Below, one piece after another: positions 52,583 through 63,618 of a DNA stretch of 64,000 bases. The notes under the pieces were generated by a model. It was not told the origin of the DNA. It worked only from the letters and a program-made list of their open reading frames with translations, and ran no database searches. The DNA lies in assembly GCA_028687475.1 (NCBI GenBank), contig JAQUAB010000001.1, positions 1 to 64,000 of the forward strand, read 5' to 3'. Each line of letters begins with the position of its first letter. Position 1 is the stretch's first letter. The translations under genes were made by a program, and so were the position numbers. This DNA comes from Candidatus Gracilibacteria bacterium (lineage in GTDB: Bacteria > Patescibacteriota > Gracilibacteria > BD1-5 > UBA2023).

Positions 52583-53932
52583 TTGGCTCTCACAACTCCT
52601 CCACATAGTATCGAAGCAGAACGCGGTGTTCTCGGTTCTATCCTTCTCGACAAAGACGGTATTATCCAAGTTGCTGGACTTCTTATTCCTGAAGATTTCT
52701 ATGATCCTTCTCATGGGATAGTTTTTGCAGCGATGATCGACCTCTTCACGCGCAATCGGCCTATCGATGCTATCACGGTTCGCGAAGTGATCGATGATCA
52801 GAAAAAACTCGAATCTATCGGTGGAGATATGTTCCTCAATGATCTCATGACGAGTGTCTTCACAAGTGCGAATATCTTCCAGTATGCGCAGATCGTGAAG
52901 AACAAAAGTGTCCTCCGCAAGCTTATCCGTGCTGGTACAGAAATTACTCAGGCAGGATTCGATGAAGTATCCGAGACAACAGAACTTCTCGAAAAAGCAG
53001 AAAAGTCACTTTTCTCTGTGACTCAGACATTTATCCAGAACAAACTCACACCGATCAAGGACATTCTCAATGCCCGCTATGAAGAATTCGCTGCAATACA
53101 CGCGGATCCAAACATGGCGCAACATTCGAGTATTCCTATTGGTTACCCGACGTTCGATCACAAGCTCGGTGGATTCAAACGTGGAGACCTCATCATCCTT
53201 GCAGCACGTCCATCGATGGGTAAGACGGCAATGGCGCTGAATTTCGCTCAGAATGTCGCAGAAAAAGCGAAACATGTTGCTATATTTTCTCTCGAAATGT
53301 CCAAGGAACAACTCACCGATCGTCTCATCGCTGCTGCGATGGCAGTCGATAGTTGGAAGCTCCAGAAAGGAAAACTCTCAGAAGATGAGTTCTCTCGTAT
53401 GGGCGATGCACTCGAGAAGCTCTCTCGTTCAAAAATCTATATGGATGATTCCCCTGCTGGTGCAGGTCTCGTAGAGCTCAAGAGTAAGGCTCGTCGTCTC
53501 AAGATGGAGTCTGGACTTGATCTCATCATCATCGACTACCTCCAGCTCATGTCGAGTGGAAATAGCATGAACCGTGTGCAGGAAGTATCTGAGATTTCTC
53601 GTGGACTGAAGTCGCTCGCTCGTGAACTCGATGTTCCAGTCATTGCTCTCTCACAGCTCTCGCGTGCGCTCGAAGCTCGTCCCGACAAGCGTCCTGTGAT
53701 GTCTGATCTCCGTGAATCAGGAAGTATCGAGCAAGATGCAGATATCATTCTCATGATCTATCGTGATGATTATTACAATGAGTTTTCCGAGAATCCTGGT
53801 GTATCAAGTGTTTTTATCCGTAAGAATCGTAACTGACCAACCGGACAAGTGGATCTCAAGTTCGAGAAGCAACATCAGAAATTCTATGAAATCGAAAAAG
53901 CTCATGATGCTTTCGGTGATGAAGAATTCTAA
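52583..53932 (+). CDS. dnaB: Replicative DNA helicase DnaB
   Basis: DnaB (449 aa). The N-terminal domain has TPPHSIEAERGVLGSILLD; the RecA-type core has FKRGDLIILAARPSMGKTA (Walker A), SLEMSKEQLTDRL, DLIIIDYLQLMSSG, the conserved VIALSQLSRALE and LRESGSIEQDADIIL. The end, RKNRNGPTGQVDLKF, needs the TGA Gly. No ATG precedes the conserved N-terminus: TTG at 52583 follows an in-frame TAA, so TTG is the best start. It follows a palindromic element and is not close to rplI or ssb. Confidence 0.94.
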
Positions 53933-53961
53933 AAAATCCCCTCAAAACTGAGGGGATTTTA
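53933..53961. terminator. dnaB / pilus cluster terminator
   Basis: AAAATCCCCTCA-AAAC-TGAGGGGATTTT, a symmetric hairpin serving both converging transcripts. Confidence 0.85.
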
Positions 53962-53983
53962 CTTGAGATGATTCCGTTGCAGA

Positions 53984-54910
53984 TTATCTATTGTAGATTC
54001 CGTACCGAATCGCATCATAGTATTTGCTCTTATCTTCTGAGAATTCTACTGATTGCATACTATTTCCCTTTTTTGCTTCTGTGAGCACCTTCAGAACGGG
54101 CAATGTAAATGGGTTATTAGATTGAATCGTGAATGAAGAAGGTGTGGAGCTATTATTGAAAATCAGTAAATAAGGGTCTTTATAAACTGGATTTCCGAGA
54201 AAATCTGAGACCTTCACAGAAGAGTCATAGAAATATTCGATACTATCACCACCATATTCTATACCATGAACTCCATCACCACACATTCATTTCACTCATT
54301 CGCTATCATAACAATCCATTCACCGAAGTCGAACTGTCCCAATGGTATCAGTAACTATAGTTCATGTTCCTGCGAGACTAATATTTTCTGATCCACTCAT
54401 CGCAACGATACTCCAAGAAAGTGCAGAAATATCTCCCGTAGAAGTGAGAGAAAGTGTAGAAATCCCCTCTGTCATAGAGTTATTTCTCGGATCAAGAGAA
54501 CGGGAAGCACCAGTAATGATATTCCCAGTTCCAGCAAAAAGCGGAAGAATCAGATGGCTCGAACCAGAAAGAGTAAAAGTTTTATCTTTTGACTGAGAAG
54601 CTATCTGATATTGTACTTGTGTTCCGAGTGTTCTCGGAGTATTTCCGACGAACATTTTTGCATCTGGATCAGTATTTGTCATGGTATCTTGGAAGCCTTC
54701 ACGATGATTTTTCACCTTCAGCATCGCGTATTCGAAGGCACCATCCGCTTGTGCATATGAGATAATATCATTGTATTGGAAGCGTGAAAGTTTGAGTTCA
54801 TTGATATAAATACTCGCCAGACTCGTCATGATAATCAAAAGTACACCGATAGTTCAGAGCGCTACCAGAATCGAGAAACCTTTTCGAGATGAGAGTACAG
54901 GAGAAATCAT
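53984..54910 (-). CDS. GspK/PilX-like tip pseudopilin
   Basis: A 308-aa protein. The prepilin leader is SRKGFSILVALGTIGVLLII. It ends in Gly as the peptidase requires, but the Glu usually found at +5 is Val, which is the known GspK trait of tip subunits. One hydrophobic helix is followed by a globular domain of about 270 residues with several conserved-looking aromatic motifs. Read with UGA = Gly it continues to TAA at 53984, joining two apparent ORFs. It is the last gene of the pilin cluster. Confidence 0.68.
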
Positions 54911-54920
54911 GATACGGGGA

Positions 54921-55592
54921 TTATGTATTTTCTTTGAAGAATCGTTCACTGATAGTTGTCTGGATATGGAGCCTAGTATCACCGATGAGATTCGATGGGA
55001 TTCCGATACGTGGCATGAGTGCGAGTGTGAATATGAGAGTGACTTTTTTTTCTGTGTTTTTTCCATCGCCTGATATATAGAACTTCAGGTTTTCGATTTT
55101 CACACGTTTCTGGGATTCCTCAGGGATGAAGCTATCTACCAGATTGAATGCGTTCGTATAATCTGATCCATTGACCAGATACAGCCCACAATGTGTTTTC
55201 GGATCTATCTTGTCGACTGCTTCACAGTGATTGATAACAGTCGTTCATCCGAGAATTTCCTTTTTTCCATATACGTATTTCGTTGTTCCATCTCCCACTG
55301 AGAGTACTTCACTTCCGCTCAGAGAATACGTATCAGGAGTATTCCAGTACACATAGGAAGTTCCATCAGAAAGCGTATTTCCATGGATTCATTTCTGTCG
55401 CACATCATCTGCAATCCGCTCGGTGATCTCACGCGCTGTCTCAGAGAGGTGACGAGTTTGGCGCATTTTCTGTCCGAGATACGTCGTCTGGATATAGATC
55501 GAAGTTATCGCAAGACTCATCATCCCAAAAATAGTGATTGAGATAACGAGCTCTACGAGCGTGAATCCAGATGTCTTTCGAAAGTGAAACAT
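54921..55592 (-). CDS. PilW/GspJ-like prepilin
   Basis: A 223-aa prepilin with leader MFHFRKTSGFTLVELVISITIFG (cleaved after the Gly, Glu at +5), one hydrophobic helix, then a domain with two cysteines (HCEAVDKIDPKTHC) that may form a disulfide. Length and position fit minor pseudopilins of the PilW/GspJ type. TGA glycines occur in KGIHGN and LGTTV. Gaps to its neighbours are small, so it is in the pilus operon. Confidence 0.75.
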
Positions 55593-55605
55593 GAGAAATT
55601 TTTTA

Positions 55606-56250
55606 TTATTTTTTCCAGTCGGTAATGAGTGACTTTAGATCATATTCTTGATATCCACGGGATTGCACGAGTACACGAGCATCAATCGTATATCATTGTG
55701 TTTTTCCATCTTTTTCGACGGCAATAGTATTGTCATCTCCATCTGAGAAAGTAAGAGGAGAAATGATAATATATGAAGCATAAATGGTTCCTGTTGCGGT
55801 TGGTGTATGTGTGTAGCGACCCTGGGCATCGAGATAGAGACGAGAAAGTGAAAAACGATTTGCTATATCTCCCGTGAGTGTGATAGGTTTCAGTTTGACT
55901 GGCATTTTGAGTACTTTTCCATCGGTTGACTGAATCGAGACTCCAGAATACGCGAAATTATTCTCTACGATATAGGTACCAGATGCGAGTCCTGTTGCCG
56001 TACTCCCATCGATAATCACACTATCATAGGGAATGAAATTCCGAACGTTCGAATTACGAATATTTTTCACGAGCTCTATTTCTTCTCTGAGAAGATTCCC
56101 TGCAACAATCTCATAACGAGAATAGAGAGAATTATTGATCGTCGAATGAAGAAGTGCGAGAATCCCCGTCATCCCGATCGAAAAAATCAGCATACCAACG
56201 ATAAGCTCTACGAGTGTGAATCCGGATGTTCGAGTGAGAACACGAAGCAT
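55606..56250 (-). CDS. PilV/GspI-like prepilin
   Basis: A 214-aa prepilin with leader MLRVLTRTSGFTLVELIVGM, the canonical G|FTLVE site, a long N-terminal helix and a beta-rich globular domain (YDSVIIDGSTATGLASG, ANRFSLSRLYLDAQGRYTHT) ending RGYQEYDLKSLITDWKK. One TGA glycine lies near the C-terminus. Length and order match minor pseudopilins that prime pilus assembly. Confidence 0.75.
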
Positions 56251-56259
56251 AAATGCGAA

Positions 56260-56787
56260 TTAGTAATAGGGGCGAAGGAGAATCTGACGAGCACGACCAC
56301 TCGCGAGAGAAGCACCAGGATATCCGATAGTCATAGTGATTCCCGTGAGCGAGACTTCTGTTCCACCCGTCGAGAATTTCCCATATCCATAGGGTGGTTC
56401 GATATGATAGATGATTTCTGATGTACCTCCGAGCTCTATCCCAGAAAATGATTGAATCTGTATTTTTTGTTCGAGAGGTAGGGTCTTATAGAATTTTTCT
56501 GGACTTGTTCCACCAGTCGACATATAAATATTCACTGATTCTGCACCTATCGTAAAATGAAGATAGAGATGTGCATGTGAATCAGGATTATAGAGGATTC
56601 CATTTTTCACATCATTATGTGCGAGGATCCATTCCTGGGAAATACTATCAATATTTTTCTCGACGCGAGAACGATCCATATAGTACCCGTATGGAAAAAG
56701 TGCGATTCCCATAAGAATCGCGATCATCGTTGTTACGATCATCAACTCGACGAACGTAAATCCAGAATGTGAAAAGTTCCATTTCAT
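56260..56787 (-). CDS. GspH/FimT-like prepilin
   Basis: A 175-aa prepilin with leader MKWNFSHSGFTFVELMIVTT, the G|FTFVE processing site and a C-terminal beta-sandwich (SAHLYLHFTIGAESVNIYM-like strands, then EIIYHIEPPYGYGKF). No TGA is used. It is 18 nt upstream of a tight cluster of pseudopilins and downstream of the PilC-like inner-membrane platform gene. Confidence 0.75.
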   Translation of the reverse strand: MKWNFSHSGFTFVELMIVTTMIAILMGIALFPYGYYMDRSRVEKNIDSISQEWILAHNDVKNGILYNPDSHAHLYLHFTIGAESVNIYMSTGGTSPEKFYKTLPLEQKIQIQSFSGIELGGTSEIIYHIEPPYGYGKFSTGGTEVSLTGITMTIGYPGASLASGRARQILLRPYY

Positions 56788-56805
56788 GGGTTTGTAGCGT
56801 AATTT

Positions 56806-57873
56806 CTATTCTCCAGCAAGTGAAACTATCTGCATAATAGCAGAAAATATTGCTACCGCAAACCAAAGTACAAATATACCAGCAAGAAGCAATGCCACTG
56901 GCTCGATGAATTTTACCATAGTTGAGAGTGCCATATCTACTTCACGACGATATTGGAGAGAAATCTTATCAACAACGTTTCCTATAGTTGACGTTCTTTC
57001 AGCACTTTCCATCATCTGGAGAATATCAGGCGAGAAGAAAAACCCTGCAGCATCGCGTTCCCGCATAGAAGTCGAGATTTTTGTTCCACGAGCGACATCA
57101 TCAGCAATGCTCACAAACAGTTGTTCGATAATTCTATTTCCTGCACTTGCGCCAGTGAGACGGAGAGTCTTCACGATACTAACTCCAGCATTATTCAGAA
57201 GTGAGAAAGTTGACATCGAACGAACGATGAGGTAGTTCTTGTAGACTGCACCGGTGAGTGGAAAATAGATTTTCTCTCGATCCCACCACTTCTTCCCTAC
57301 CTCACTGCGAGTATATCATTGGAAAAAAAGCACAATTGCCACAAAACCAAAAAACAAGAAAAGAAAATTATTTCGAAAAAAATCACTCGTCGCAATGAGA
57401 CTTTTTGTTGTCCAAGGCAGTTCACCTGTCGCACCAGCAATAATCGGCATAAGCTGTGGAATCACATAGATCATCACTACAGTAAGTGCGATTATGAGAA
57501 ATATTATAATAATGAGTGGATAGGTCATCGCGGAAATAATCTTATTGCGGAGTTCTTCCTGAGAACGAAGATCCTTCGCAATCGCGAGAAATGACTGCTG
57601 AAGCATTCCTGTCTGTTCCCCACTTTCGACGATAGCAATTTCCTGTTCACCGAAGAAGTTCGGGAGTTTTCGCATAGCAATATTGATGGCATCACCACTT
57701 TCGACGAAAAAAAGAAGATGATCCACTCATTCTTTGAGTTTGCCTTCGAGAAGCCGTTCTCTGAGTCACTTGAGTGCAGATAGTAATGTCACTCATCCCT
57801 CGAGAAGATTCGCAATATTCTCATAGAAAAGCGCTTTATCCTTAACCGAAATACTAGAAGAAAAGATTTTCAT
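56806..57873 (-). CDS. pilC: Type IV pilus platform protein PilC/GspF
   Basis: A 355-aa polytopic protein with two GspF repeats: N-terminal FYENIANLLEGGVTLLSALK and LVRS-MSTFSLLNNAGVSIVK in the second repeat, each with the VESGEQTG- or MESAERTS-type hallmark, and three hydrophobic segments (including IIIIFLIIALTVVMIYVI and ALLLAGIFVLWFAVAIFS). It anchors the assembly motor in the inner membrane. At least four TGA glycines are needed to join the halves. The PilB/PilT ATPases are not in the window. Confidence 0.9.
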
Positions 57874-57878
57874 ACAAA

Positions 57879-58466
57879 TTATTCGTAATAATAGATTCCA
57901 ATCGAAAGAGACAGAGAAAATTTCCCACCATTTGTCAATGATTCTGAAGGTGCTGTATCAATGGGAAGAATAATATCATCAAGCGTGAAGGCATAGGATG
58001 AATTCGTCGTGAGATATGTGATATAATCAATCACATCATACATATCTGTGCCGGAAACATTAAAACTCACATGTCCGAGTGAGAGTCCACTTGGAAGTTT
58101 CGCTCATTTATCAACAGAAATAGAACCGATTGCAATTTTTGCATCTGTTCCGACTCCTGTTTTTGTGAAATCATTGAGCATAATTGTCTCCATAATATCA
58201 CTCGCTTCGAATTTTTTATTTATTTTTTCGACTTTTTTCGCGATATCAGTCGTTGCTCTTGAAGCGAATTCAGCTTGGATTTTGAGCAATTCATCTCGCA
58301 TTTTCACTTTCGATTCTCGATTGGTTTCTACTGATGTGAAAGTGGTTGATTTTTCCATATACTGAAGATATATGGATTTCGTAATAAAAATCAGAAAAAA
58401 TATCGTGACTGCAAGAAGAATAGGGGTGAGAACTCTATTTTGTCGAGCGATTGTTTCGTTGTGCAT
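57879..58466 (-). CDS. PilO-like membrane protein
   Basis: A 195-aa protein with one N-terminal helix (PILLAVTIFFLIFITKSIYL), a long coiled coil (about 45-100, RDELLKIQAEFASRATTDIA) and a small C-terminal domain (GHVSFNVSGTDMYDVIDYIT, FTLDDIILPID). This is the PilO layout, where coiled coil plus ferredoxin-like domain align the inner-membrane ring. I base this on position after a PilN-like gene, since sequence motifs are weak. One TGA glycine. Confidence 0.6.
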
Positions 58467-58492
58467 AGAAAAATAATAATAAAAGTAAAGGG

Positions 58493-59038
58493 TTAGTATG
58501 TTTTCCCAACTACCTTGAATTGAATCGATGTTGTTCGTGACTTCATATCTCCAGAAATCGAAAGAATTGGTTCGAGTGAAAAATATTGCTGACCACGCGC
58601 ATATTCTCGCATCATCTTGATAATCGTTGCCGCTGGATCTGGATGAACCTGAGGATCTCATTCTGTTGCGATGAGTGTCGTAGAAATAGTATCATTCATT
58701 ACACTAAATCACTTCAGTCGAACATTGGCTACGACCGCTGCGCGTTGGAATTCTTTTACGAGCCCGTTGATATCGAGAGAAGGACGAATAGTATTTGCAC
58801 TGAGGATTTGTGCGATAATCACTTTTCTATCTTCACTTGCTGTTTGTATCTGTGTATCGAGTACTTGCAGCTCTTGCTGTGTCGATGCGATTTTCTTGTC
58901 GAGATAAAAATTATAAGCACCAAGTAGTACACTTCCGATTAGTACAATAGCACTCACTATAAGTGAGAATATCCATGGAAAACGACTAGGAGTTAATGAG
59001 CTTGATGCTCAAAGAATTTGAGGCTGTTTTATTTGCAT
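58493..59038 (-). CDS. PilN-like membrane protein
   Basis: A 181-aa protein with one helix (WIFSLIVSAIVLIGSVLLGA), a coiled coil (DKKIASTQQELQVLDTQIQT) and a small domain ending in a strand run (FSLEPILSISGDMKSRTTSI). This order matches PilN, the partner of PilO. Three TGA glycines. It is the promoter-proximal gene of the pilus cluster and diverges from tsaE by 4 nt. Confidence 0.6.
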
Positions 59039-59042
59039 AATA

Positions 59043-59537
59043 ATGAATTATAAATATTCTTCGTGTAAGAATAACACAAAAATGAAGTTCATGCAAAAAA
59101 ATACAAATTTTCTTCTTGACATATATGATAATATTTTCGAAGAGACACTTTCTGAGAGAACTTTTCCCCTTCATTCTGGAGACCGAATATTTTTCATAGG
59201 TGATCTCGGGAGTGGCAAGAGTACTTTTATCCGTCACTTGCTCCGCTCTCATTTCCATGATGATTCCCTCATCGTCCGGAGTCCAACCTATACGTATTAT
59301 CAGAAATATGGAGAAAATATCTATCATTTTGATCTCTATAGACTCGAATCGCTCGAAGATTTCTACTTCATCGGCGGTCAAGATATCATCGATAATCCGA
59401 ACAATATCTGTCTCATAGAATGGCCAGAGATTCTCGGAGAAACCATTTCTCCGACCAAAAAAATATCCATCACCACGAATGAAGATGGAAGTCGGAGATT
59501 CGAGATATCTACTCGTCGAGCACCAGCCACTGAGTAA
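59043..59537 (+). CDS. tsaE: tRNA t6A biosynthesis ATPase TsaE
   Basis: TsaE (164 aa from the first Met; 151 aa from MKFMQKN) is the ATPase partner of TsaB/TsaD in making the t6A37 base of ANN-decoding tRNAs. Walker A is FFIGDLGSGKST, then the switch-like SPTYTYYQKY, HFDLYRLES and the LIEWPEILG motif. No TGA is used. Its 3' end overlaps the converging PrsW-like gene by 29 nt. Confidence 0.93.
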   Translation: MNYKYSSCKNNTKMKFMQKNTNFLLDIYDNIFEETLSERTFPLHSGDRIFFIGDLGSGKSTFIRHLLRSHFHDDSLIVRSPTYTYYQKYGENIYHFDLYRLESLEDFYFIGGQDIIDNPNNICLIEWPEILGETISPTKKISITTNEDGSRRFEISTRRAPATE

Positions 59538-60375
59538 AAGAAAAATATGCGACAAGAGAAAAAATAACCACAAAAATCATATTTCATGAGGCAACGAGCT
59601 CATTGAAGAAAAGGTGCGCGAAACTCGCAAGAAGGAAGCCTATGAGAAATGTCAGGATATAACGGAACGAGAAAACTCCGTAAGAAAGTGCTTTCCACCA
59701 CATCATCACGCAGATACTCGCAGCAAACAGATGAGAAAGGAGTGAAAAAATCGAACGGGTGATTCCTGTGAGAAATATATTCCCGAGACCAAGAGGATAG
59801 ACTTTCGCTAGATAGAGAATATTCTCGAGAAAGACGAAACCAAGTGTAATGAAGAATCCAAAAATAAGTAAATCCCGTCGTGAGAATCGAAATTGTTTCG
59901 CCGTGAGTCCGACGCTCGAGAGATGTTTGAGGGATTCTTCGAGAGAAGCAGCAAACAGAAAACTCGATATCCCAGCTACCATGGGAAGAGTATTCGTGAG
60001 AGAATCGGGAAGAAATCCAATTCCTATTTCCAATATAATATAGAGAATGAGAAATATTCCTGCATGAAGAAATGCAATTTTTCGAAGGAAAACCTTCACA
60101 TAGGGAGATCATCGCCCACTCGCAATCCATACGAAACCAAGTAATAGAGCCAATATCACTCAAAGTGCAAATATTCGCAACAAGAGAGAACCTTCGAGAA
60201 AGTCTTGAAGAAAATAGATGACGCCGACTGATAATCCACCACCAATCATCCCATAGAAAAAGCGTTCCCGATTCCACTCGTGGCGAGAAAGCATATTCAT
60301 CCCATATCCCCAAAGAAATATCGGGAAGAATGCGAAGAGAACGAAGAAGATGAGAGAAAAAATCTGAGAAAGCAT
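59509..60375 (-). CDS. PrsW-like intramembrane protease
   Basis: A 288-aa polytopic protein with about eight helices and the PrsW pattern: EESLKH near residue 146, GFVFLENILYL, SHLFAASIC and AHLFFNEL. In PrsW these glutamates and histidines form the glutamic-type active site that cleaves membrane anti-sigma factors. It reads past a TGA at 59584 to a TAG, ending in a ninth hydrophobic stretch (IFVVIFSLVAYFSF). The substrate is unknown. RseP, another regulated intramembrane protease, lies two genes upstream. Confidence 0.78.
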
Positions 60376-60378
60376 TTA

Positions 60379-60585
60379 TTATTTTCGTTTTCGGATAATC
60401 TCATAACCACCGATAGACCAGCGTGATTCGTTATCATTCGCTTTTTTCTGCATCATGGCAATCGAGAAAAAGAGAGAATTGAGTCCAACGAAAATGAAGA
60501 AAAACCCAATGAGGTATGCGAGGAATTGTGGGTATGCGATGATGATGCCACCGAAAGCGAGACAGAAGAGTGCGAAGTAAGACAT
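60379..60585 (-). CDS. Small two-helix membrane protein
   Basis: A 68-aa protein with two hydrophobic segments (FALFCLAFGGIIIAYPQFLA, YLIGFFFIFVGLNSLFFSI) and a basic C-terminal tail (GGYEIIRKRK). I do not recognise it. It is 3 nt upstream of the PrsW-like gene, within an operon of membrane genes. Confidence 0.6.
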   Translation of the reverse strand: MSYFALFCLAFGGIIIAYPQFLAYLIGFFFIFVGLNSLFFSIAMMQKKANDNESRWSIGGYEIIRKRK

Positions 60586-60595
60586 ATATTGTAAA

Positions 60596-60946
60596 TTATG
60601 AATTATGAATTGTTATATTGTCTTCGAGAATGGCATTTCCGTGACGAATCGCGACAAATCCATATGCCCAAAGAAATGGAAGCCAAAGTGGTATGAGTCC
60701 AAAGAGTGAATTTCCCTGAAATACCTCAACTCCTGTGGAGATAAAAAAGCATTCGGAGAGCGTCATTATACAGAATCCGAAAAGAAAGAAAATCCAATCT
60801 TTTTTCTGATATCCTATAACCAATGCAATTCCGATAATAACAACATAAACAATAGTCAGAAAGAAATCATTCTGAATAATAGGAATCAATCCTACCATAA
60901 GAAGTATTGGTATAAGATTTATGAGCATGAGATATACTTTTTTCAT
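60596..60946 (-). CDS. Small four-helix membrane protein
   Basis: A 116-aa protein with about four hydrophobic helices (MKKVYLMLINLIPILLMVGL, FFLTIVYVVIIGIALVIGYQ, WIFFLFGFCIMTLSECFF, FGLIPLWLPFLWAYGFVAI) and a short tail. I do not recognise it. I begin at the Met directly after the RseP stop (60948), rather than an upstream Met inside rseP. It is between RseP and the two-helix gene. Confidence 0.55.
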   Translation of the reverse strand: MKKVYLMLINLIPILLMVGLIPIIQNDFFLTIVYVVIIGIALVIGYQKKDWIFFLFGFCIMTLSECFFISTGVEVFQGNSLFGLIPLWLPFLWAYGFVAIRHGNAILEDNITIHNS

Positions 60947-60947
60947 A

Positions 60948-62123
60948 CTAGAAGAACTTAGAAACATCGAAAAATGCAATCAGAAGCGAAAGTCCGAGAA
61001 GAAGAATCATCCCAAAAGTGTGGATATACGCTTCAATCTGAGCCATACGATTTTTCCCTACTACAAAGAAAGAAAGGAGTGAAGCAATCGTGGTCGAAAG
61101 TAATCGCCCACCATCAAGCGCTGGAAAAGGAAGAATATTGATAACTCCGAGATTGATCGATATCATCGCGATAATGAGGAGAATCATCCTGATAGTAATT
61201 CCAATATCCACCATCTCGACCATTCCTGCGCCCATTCCGATTGGTCCGGCAATCATTCATTTCGCTTCTTCCCTATCGGCGGGAGTTTTTGGTACGATGA
61301 GATTCTTCAGTGTTTTTCCGAGAACATCCACGGTCATATATGAGAGCACGTATGTCTCCTGAACTGCATTCTGGAGAGATTCTACTGCACCATATTTCTC
61401 TTTATAATTCCTATTGACATCGAGATTGCTATATCCGATATACATTCCGACTTTCCCATTTTCGGGTGTGAGATTCACATTTCGTTCGCCACCAGTTCAG
61501 GATAACACCAATGCAACTGTTGTATTTTTCTTGATGGCATCGATGAGCTCCTGTGGATGAGTGATCTTCATGCCATTCACTGACACCACAACATCACCCG
61601 AAATAATCCCTGATTTCTCAGCGACACTGCCAGTCAGTGGTGTAAGTTCGATTCCGCTGTAGACAAGATATCCTGTATCAATTGCCTTCTTCGGTGATGG
61701 GAGAAGGAGTGAATTATAGTCTTTTTCGACGAGAAAATTCGGTGCGATCGGTTCTGTTCCGATGAAAAAAAATCCGAACAAGATGACAATTGCGAGAAGA
61801 AAATTCATCGTCACTCCAGCGATGAGAACGAGCGCGCGTGCCCACCAAGATTTCGCTGCAAAACTATCTGCATCGGACGACTCTGGACTTCCTGGATCTT
61901 CTCACTTGATACGCACGAATCCTCCGATCGGAAGTGCATTGAATGTATATTCCGTTCATTTTTTGTCCGTGAAGAGTCGAAATACTTTCGGCGGTATACC
62001 GAATCCGAACTCAAGTACCCGCATCCCTGTCATGCGCGCTGTCAGGAAATGTCCAAGTTCATGAATCAGAACGACAACAAGAAAAATGAAAAATGTCAGC
62101 AAAATTCCAAATACAATATCCAT
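60948..62123 (-). CDS. rseP: Site-2 protease RseP
   Basis: A 391-aa zinc intramembrane protease. HELGH (21-25) in the first helix and LPFPALDGGRL near the end are the zinc-binding motifs. In between lie FGIPPKVFRLFTDKKG and a PDZ domain (SVAEKSGIISGDVVVSVNGM, about 190-215). It should cleave anti-sigma factors or signal peptides in the membrane. Several TGA glycines (GTGGERN, EAKGMIAGP). It is followed at once by small membrane genes and the PrsW-like protease, so two intramembrane proteases share an operon. Confidence 0.95.
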
Positions 62124-62182
62124 AACGAAAAATAGGAAATAAGAGAGAGGAGATAGACATCTACCCCCTCTACTCTTAGCGC

Positions 62183-62482
62183 CTAGTCAGCGATCTGATC
62201 CTTGATATGACCAAAGAGATGATTCACCAGATCATGCAGATTCGCGAAATTCTCACGTTCCGATCGATATGCTTTTCCATCGATAGTTATCACGAGCTTT
62301 CCTGTAGATTGATTGTCTTTCTCACGTTTGAGAGTGAGCTCGACACGGACAGGATTTTCTCACTTATGAAGTTTTCGGATGTATGAATCGAGTTTTCCTG
62401 TGAGATTGTTCTGGATAATGATTTCGACACTTTCGCGTTCAACGGGATAATCTGCAGCATGGAGAATGATTTCTGTGTTCAT
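62183..62482 (-). CDS. hpf: Ribosome hibernation factor (HPF/RaiA)
   Basis: A 99-aa protein with the RaiA/HPF fold: EIILHAADYPVERESVEIII, VRVELTLKREKDNQSTGKL, VITIDGKAYRSE, then a last helix with VNHLFGHIKDQIAD. It blocks mRNA and tRNA sites of idle ribosomes during starvation. The length is that of the short type without dimerisation domain. One TGA glycine (HKGEN). Confidence 0.82.
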
Positions 62483-62582
62483 AAAATGAATGGGTTAAGT
62501 AGTGATTAGTTTTTGATTATTGGTATGAGCTCTATTTTTGTTATTTCGACCGAAGTGAAACAAAGTGGAGAAATCTTTATTT

Positions 62583-63362
62583 CTAGTGATGATCTTCGTG
62601 TTCTTCATGATGTTCACCTTCATCATGGGCATCTTCTTTTTTCTTGTATTTTGTCTTCCATGATTCGATAACGATTTTTTCTTCTTCGGTTCTGAGATCT
62701 ATCGGCTTCCCGATAGTGAGTGTATCGTCGAGCTTCTCGACATAGTCACGAGTGATGTATTCTTTGCCTCGAGTCGTGAGGTGTCACTTTACGACGTCTG
62801 AGAGCGTATCGACGAGGATATCGAACGGTTCACGTTCATCTTCCGCAATATGGTGTCATTTTTTCTTGGCAGCATCCTGGAGAAATGAGATAATCGCGCT
62901 TGGATTTTTCGCACTGAAGAGCGTGAATTGATCTCCACCATTGAGCTTCACGACGACATCTGACATTCCGAGAAGTGCTGCCCACCACGACCGAGTCCGT
63001 ATCTCGACTCATTCGATCTTGTCATAGGGAATATAGAGAAGATCTGATGAGAACCACCGCCACTTCATATCGACGATCGTCCGCTCGGTTGCTATCCAGA
63101 CATCGACATACCAATCGAATAACTTGTACATTAGGAGTGCATATATGAGCAGCATATAGATATATGCGTACATCTCATTCCCGAGACTGGTTCTGATTCC
63201 GAAGAGATCCTGCCCATAGAGGAATGCAGGAATCACGAGTCAGAAGAACGTCCAGAGCACCACATCTTCCACGATGACAAAAAAATGTCTATGAAACACT
63301 TGCTGTATTTCTTCGTCTGCGCCGATATATCCACGGAAAAAGAGAGAATCAAAGTTATTCAT
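62583..63362 (-). CDS. Membrane PH-like protein with His-rich tail
   Basis: A 259-aa protein. Two hydrophobic segments (VIVEDVVLWTFFGLVIPAFL, YAYIYMLLIYALLMYKLFDW) precede a bacterial PH-like domain whose entry (ERTIVDMKWRWFSSDLLYIP) resembles the bPH proteins of this genome. A second domain follows, then a highly acidic His-rich C-terminus (HDEGEHHEEHEDHH) that could bind metal. Four TGA glycines. It overlaps the next small membrane gene by 8 nt. Confidence 0.65.
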
Positions 63363-63618
63363 GATGATCACTATAGAGATGCTTATGATTCAGACTGATA
63401 GCCACGAAGAACGCCCCAATCACAACAACAAGACCGAAACCTGTGAGTGCAAGATAATAGAGAAACTGATTCCCTGCATGAGAAAAAGATGACTCTATGT
63501 AGTACACTCCGATGATGTATGTCGCAATCTCCACAAAAGCCGTGATGTAAAATATCCTTCTATGAATATTATAGAGGACGATGAGAAAAATGAGATTCAC
63601 GAGTGGAAATGCGAACAT
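63355..63618 (-). CDS. Small three-helix membrane protein
   Basis: An 87-aa protein with three hydrophobic helices (FAFPLVNLIFLIVLYNI, IFYITAFVEIATYIIGVYYI, LALTGFGLVVVIGAFFVAI) and a His-containing tail (NHKHLYSDHHE). No TGA. It is the first gene in this direction, overlapping the PH-like gene by 8 nt. Unknown function. Confidence 0.6.
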   Translation of the reverse strand: MFAFPLVNLIFLIVLYNIHRRIFYITAFVEIATYIIGVYYIESSFSHAGNQFLYYLALTGFGLVVVIGAFFVAISLNHKHLYSDHHE

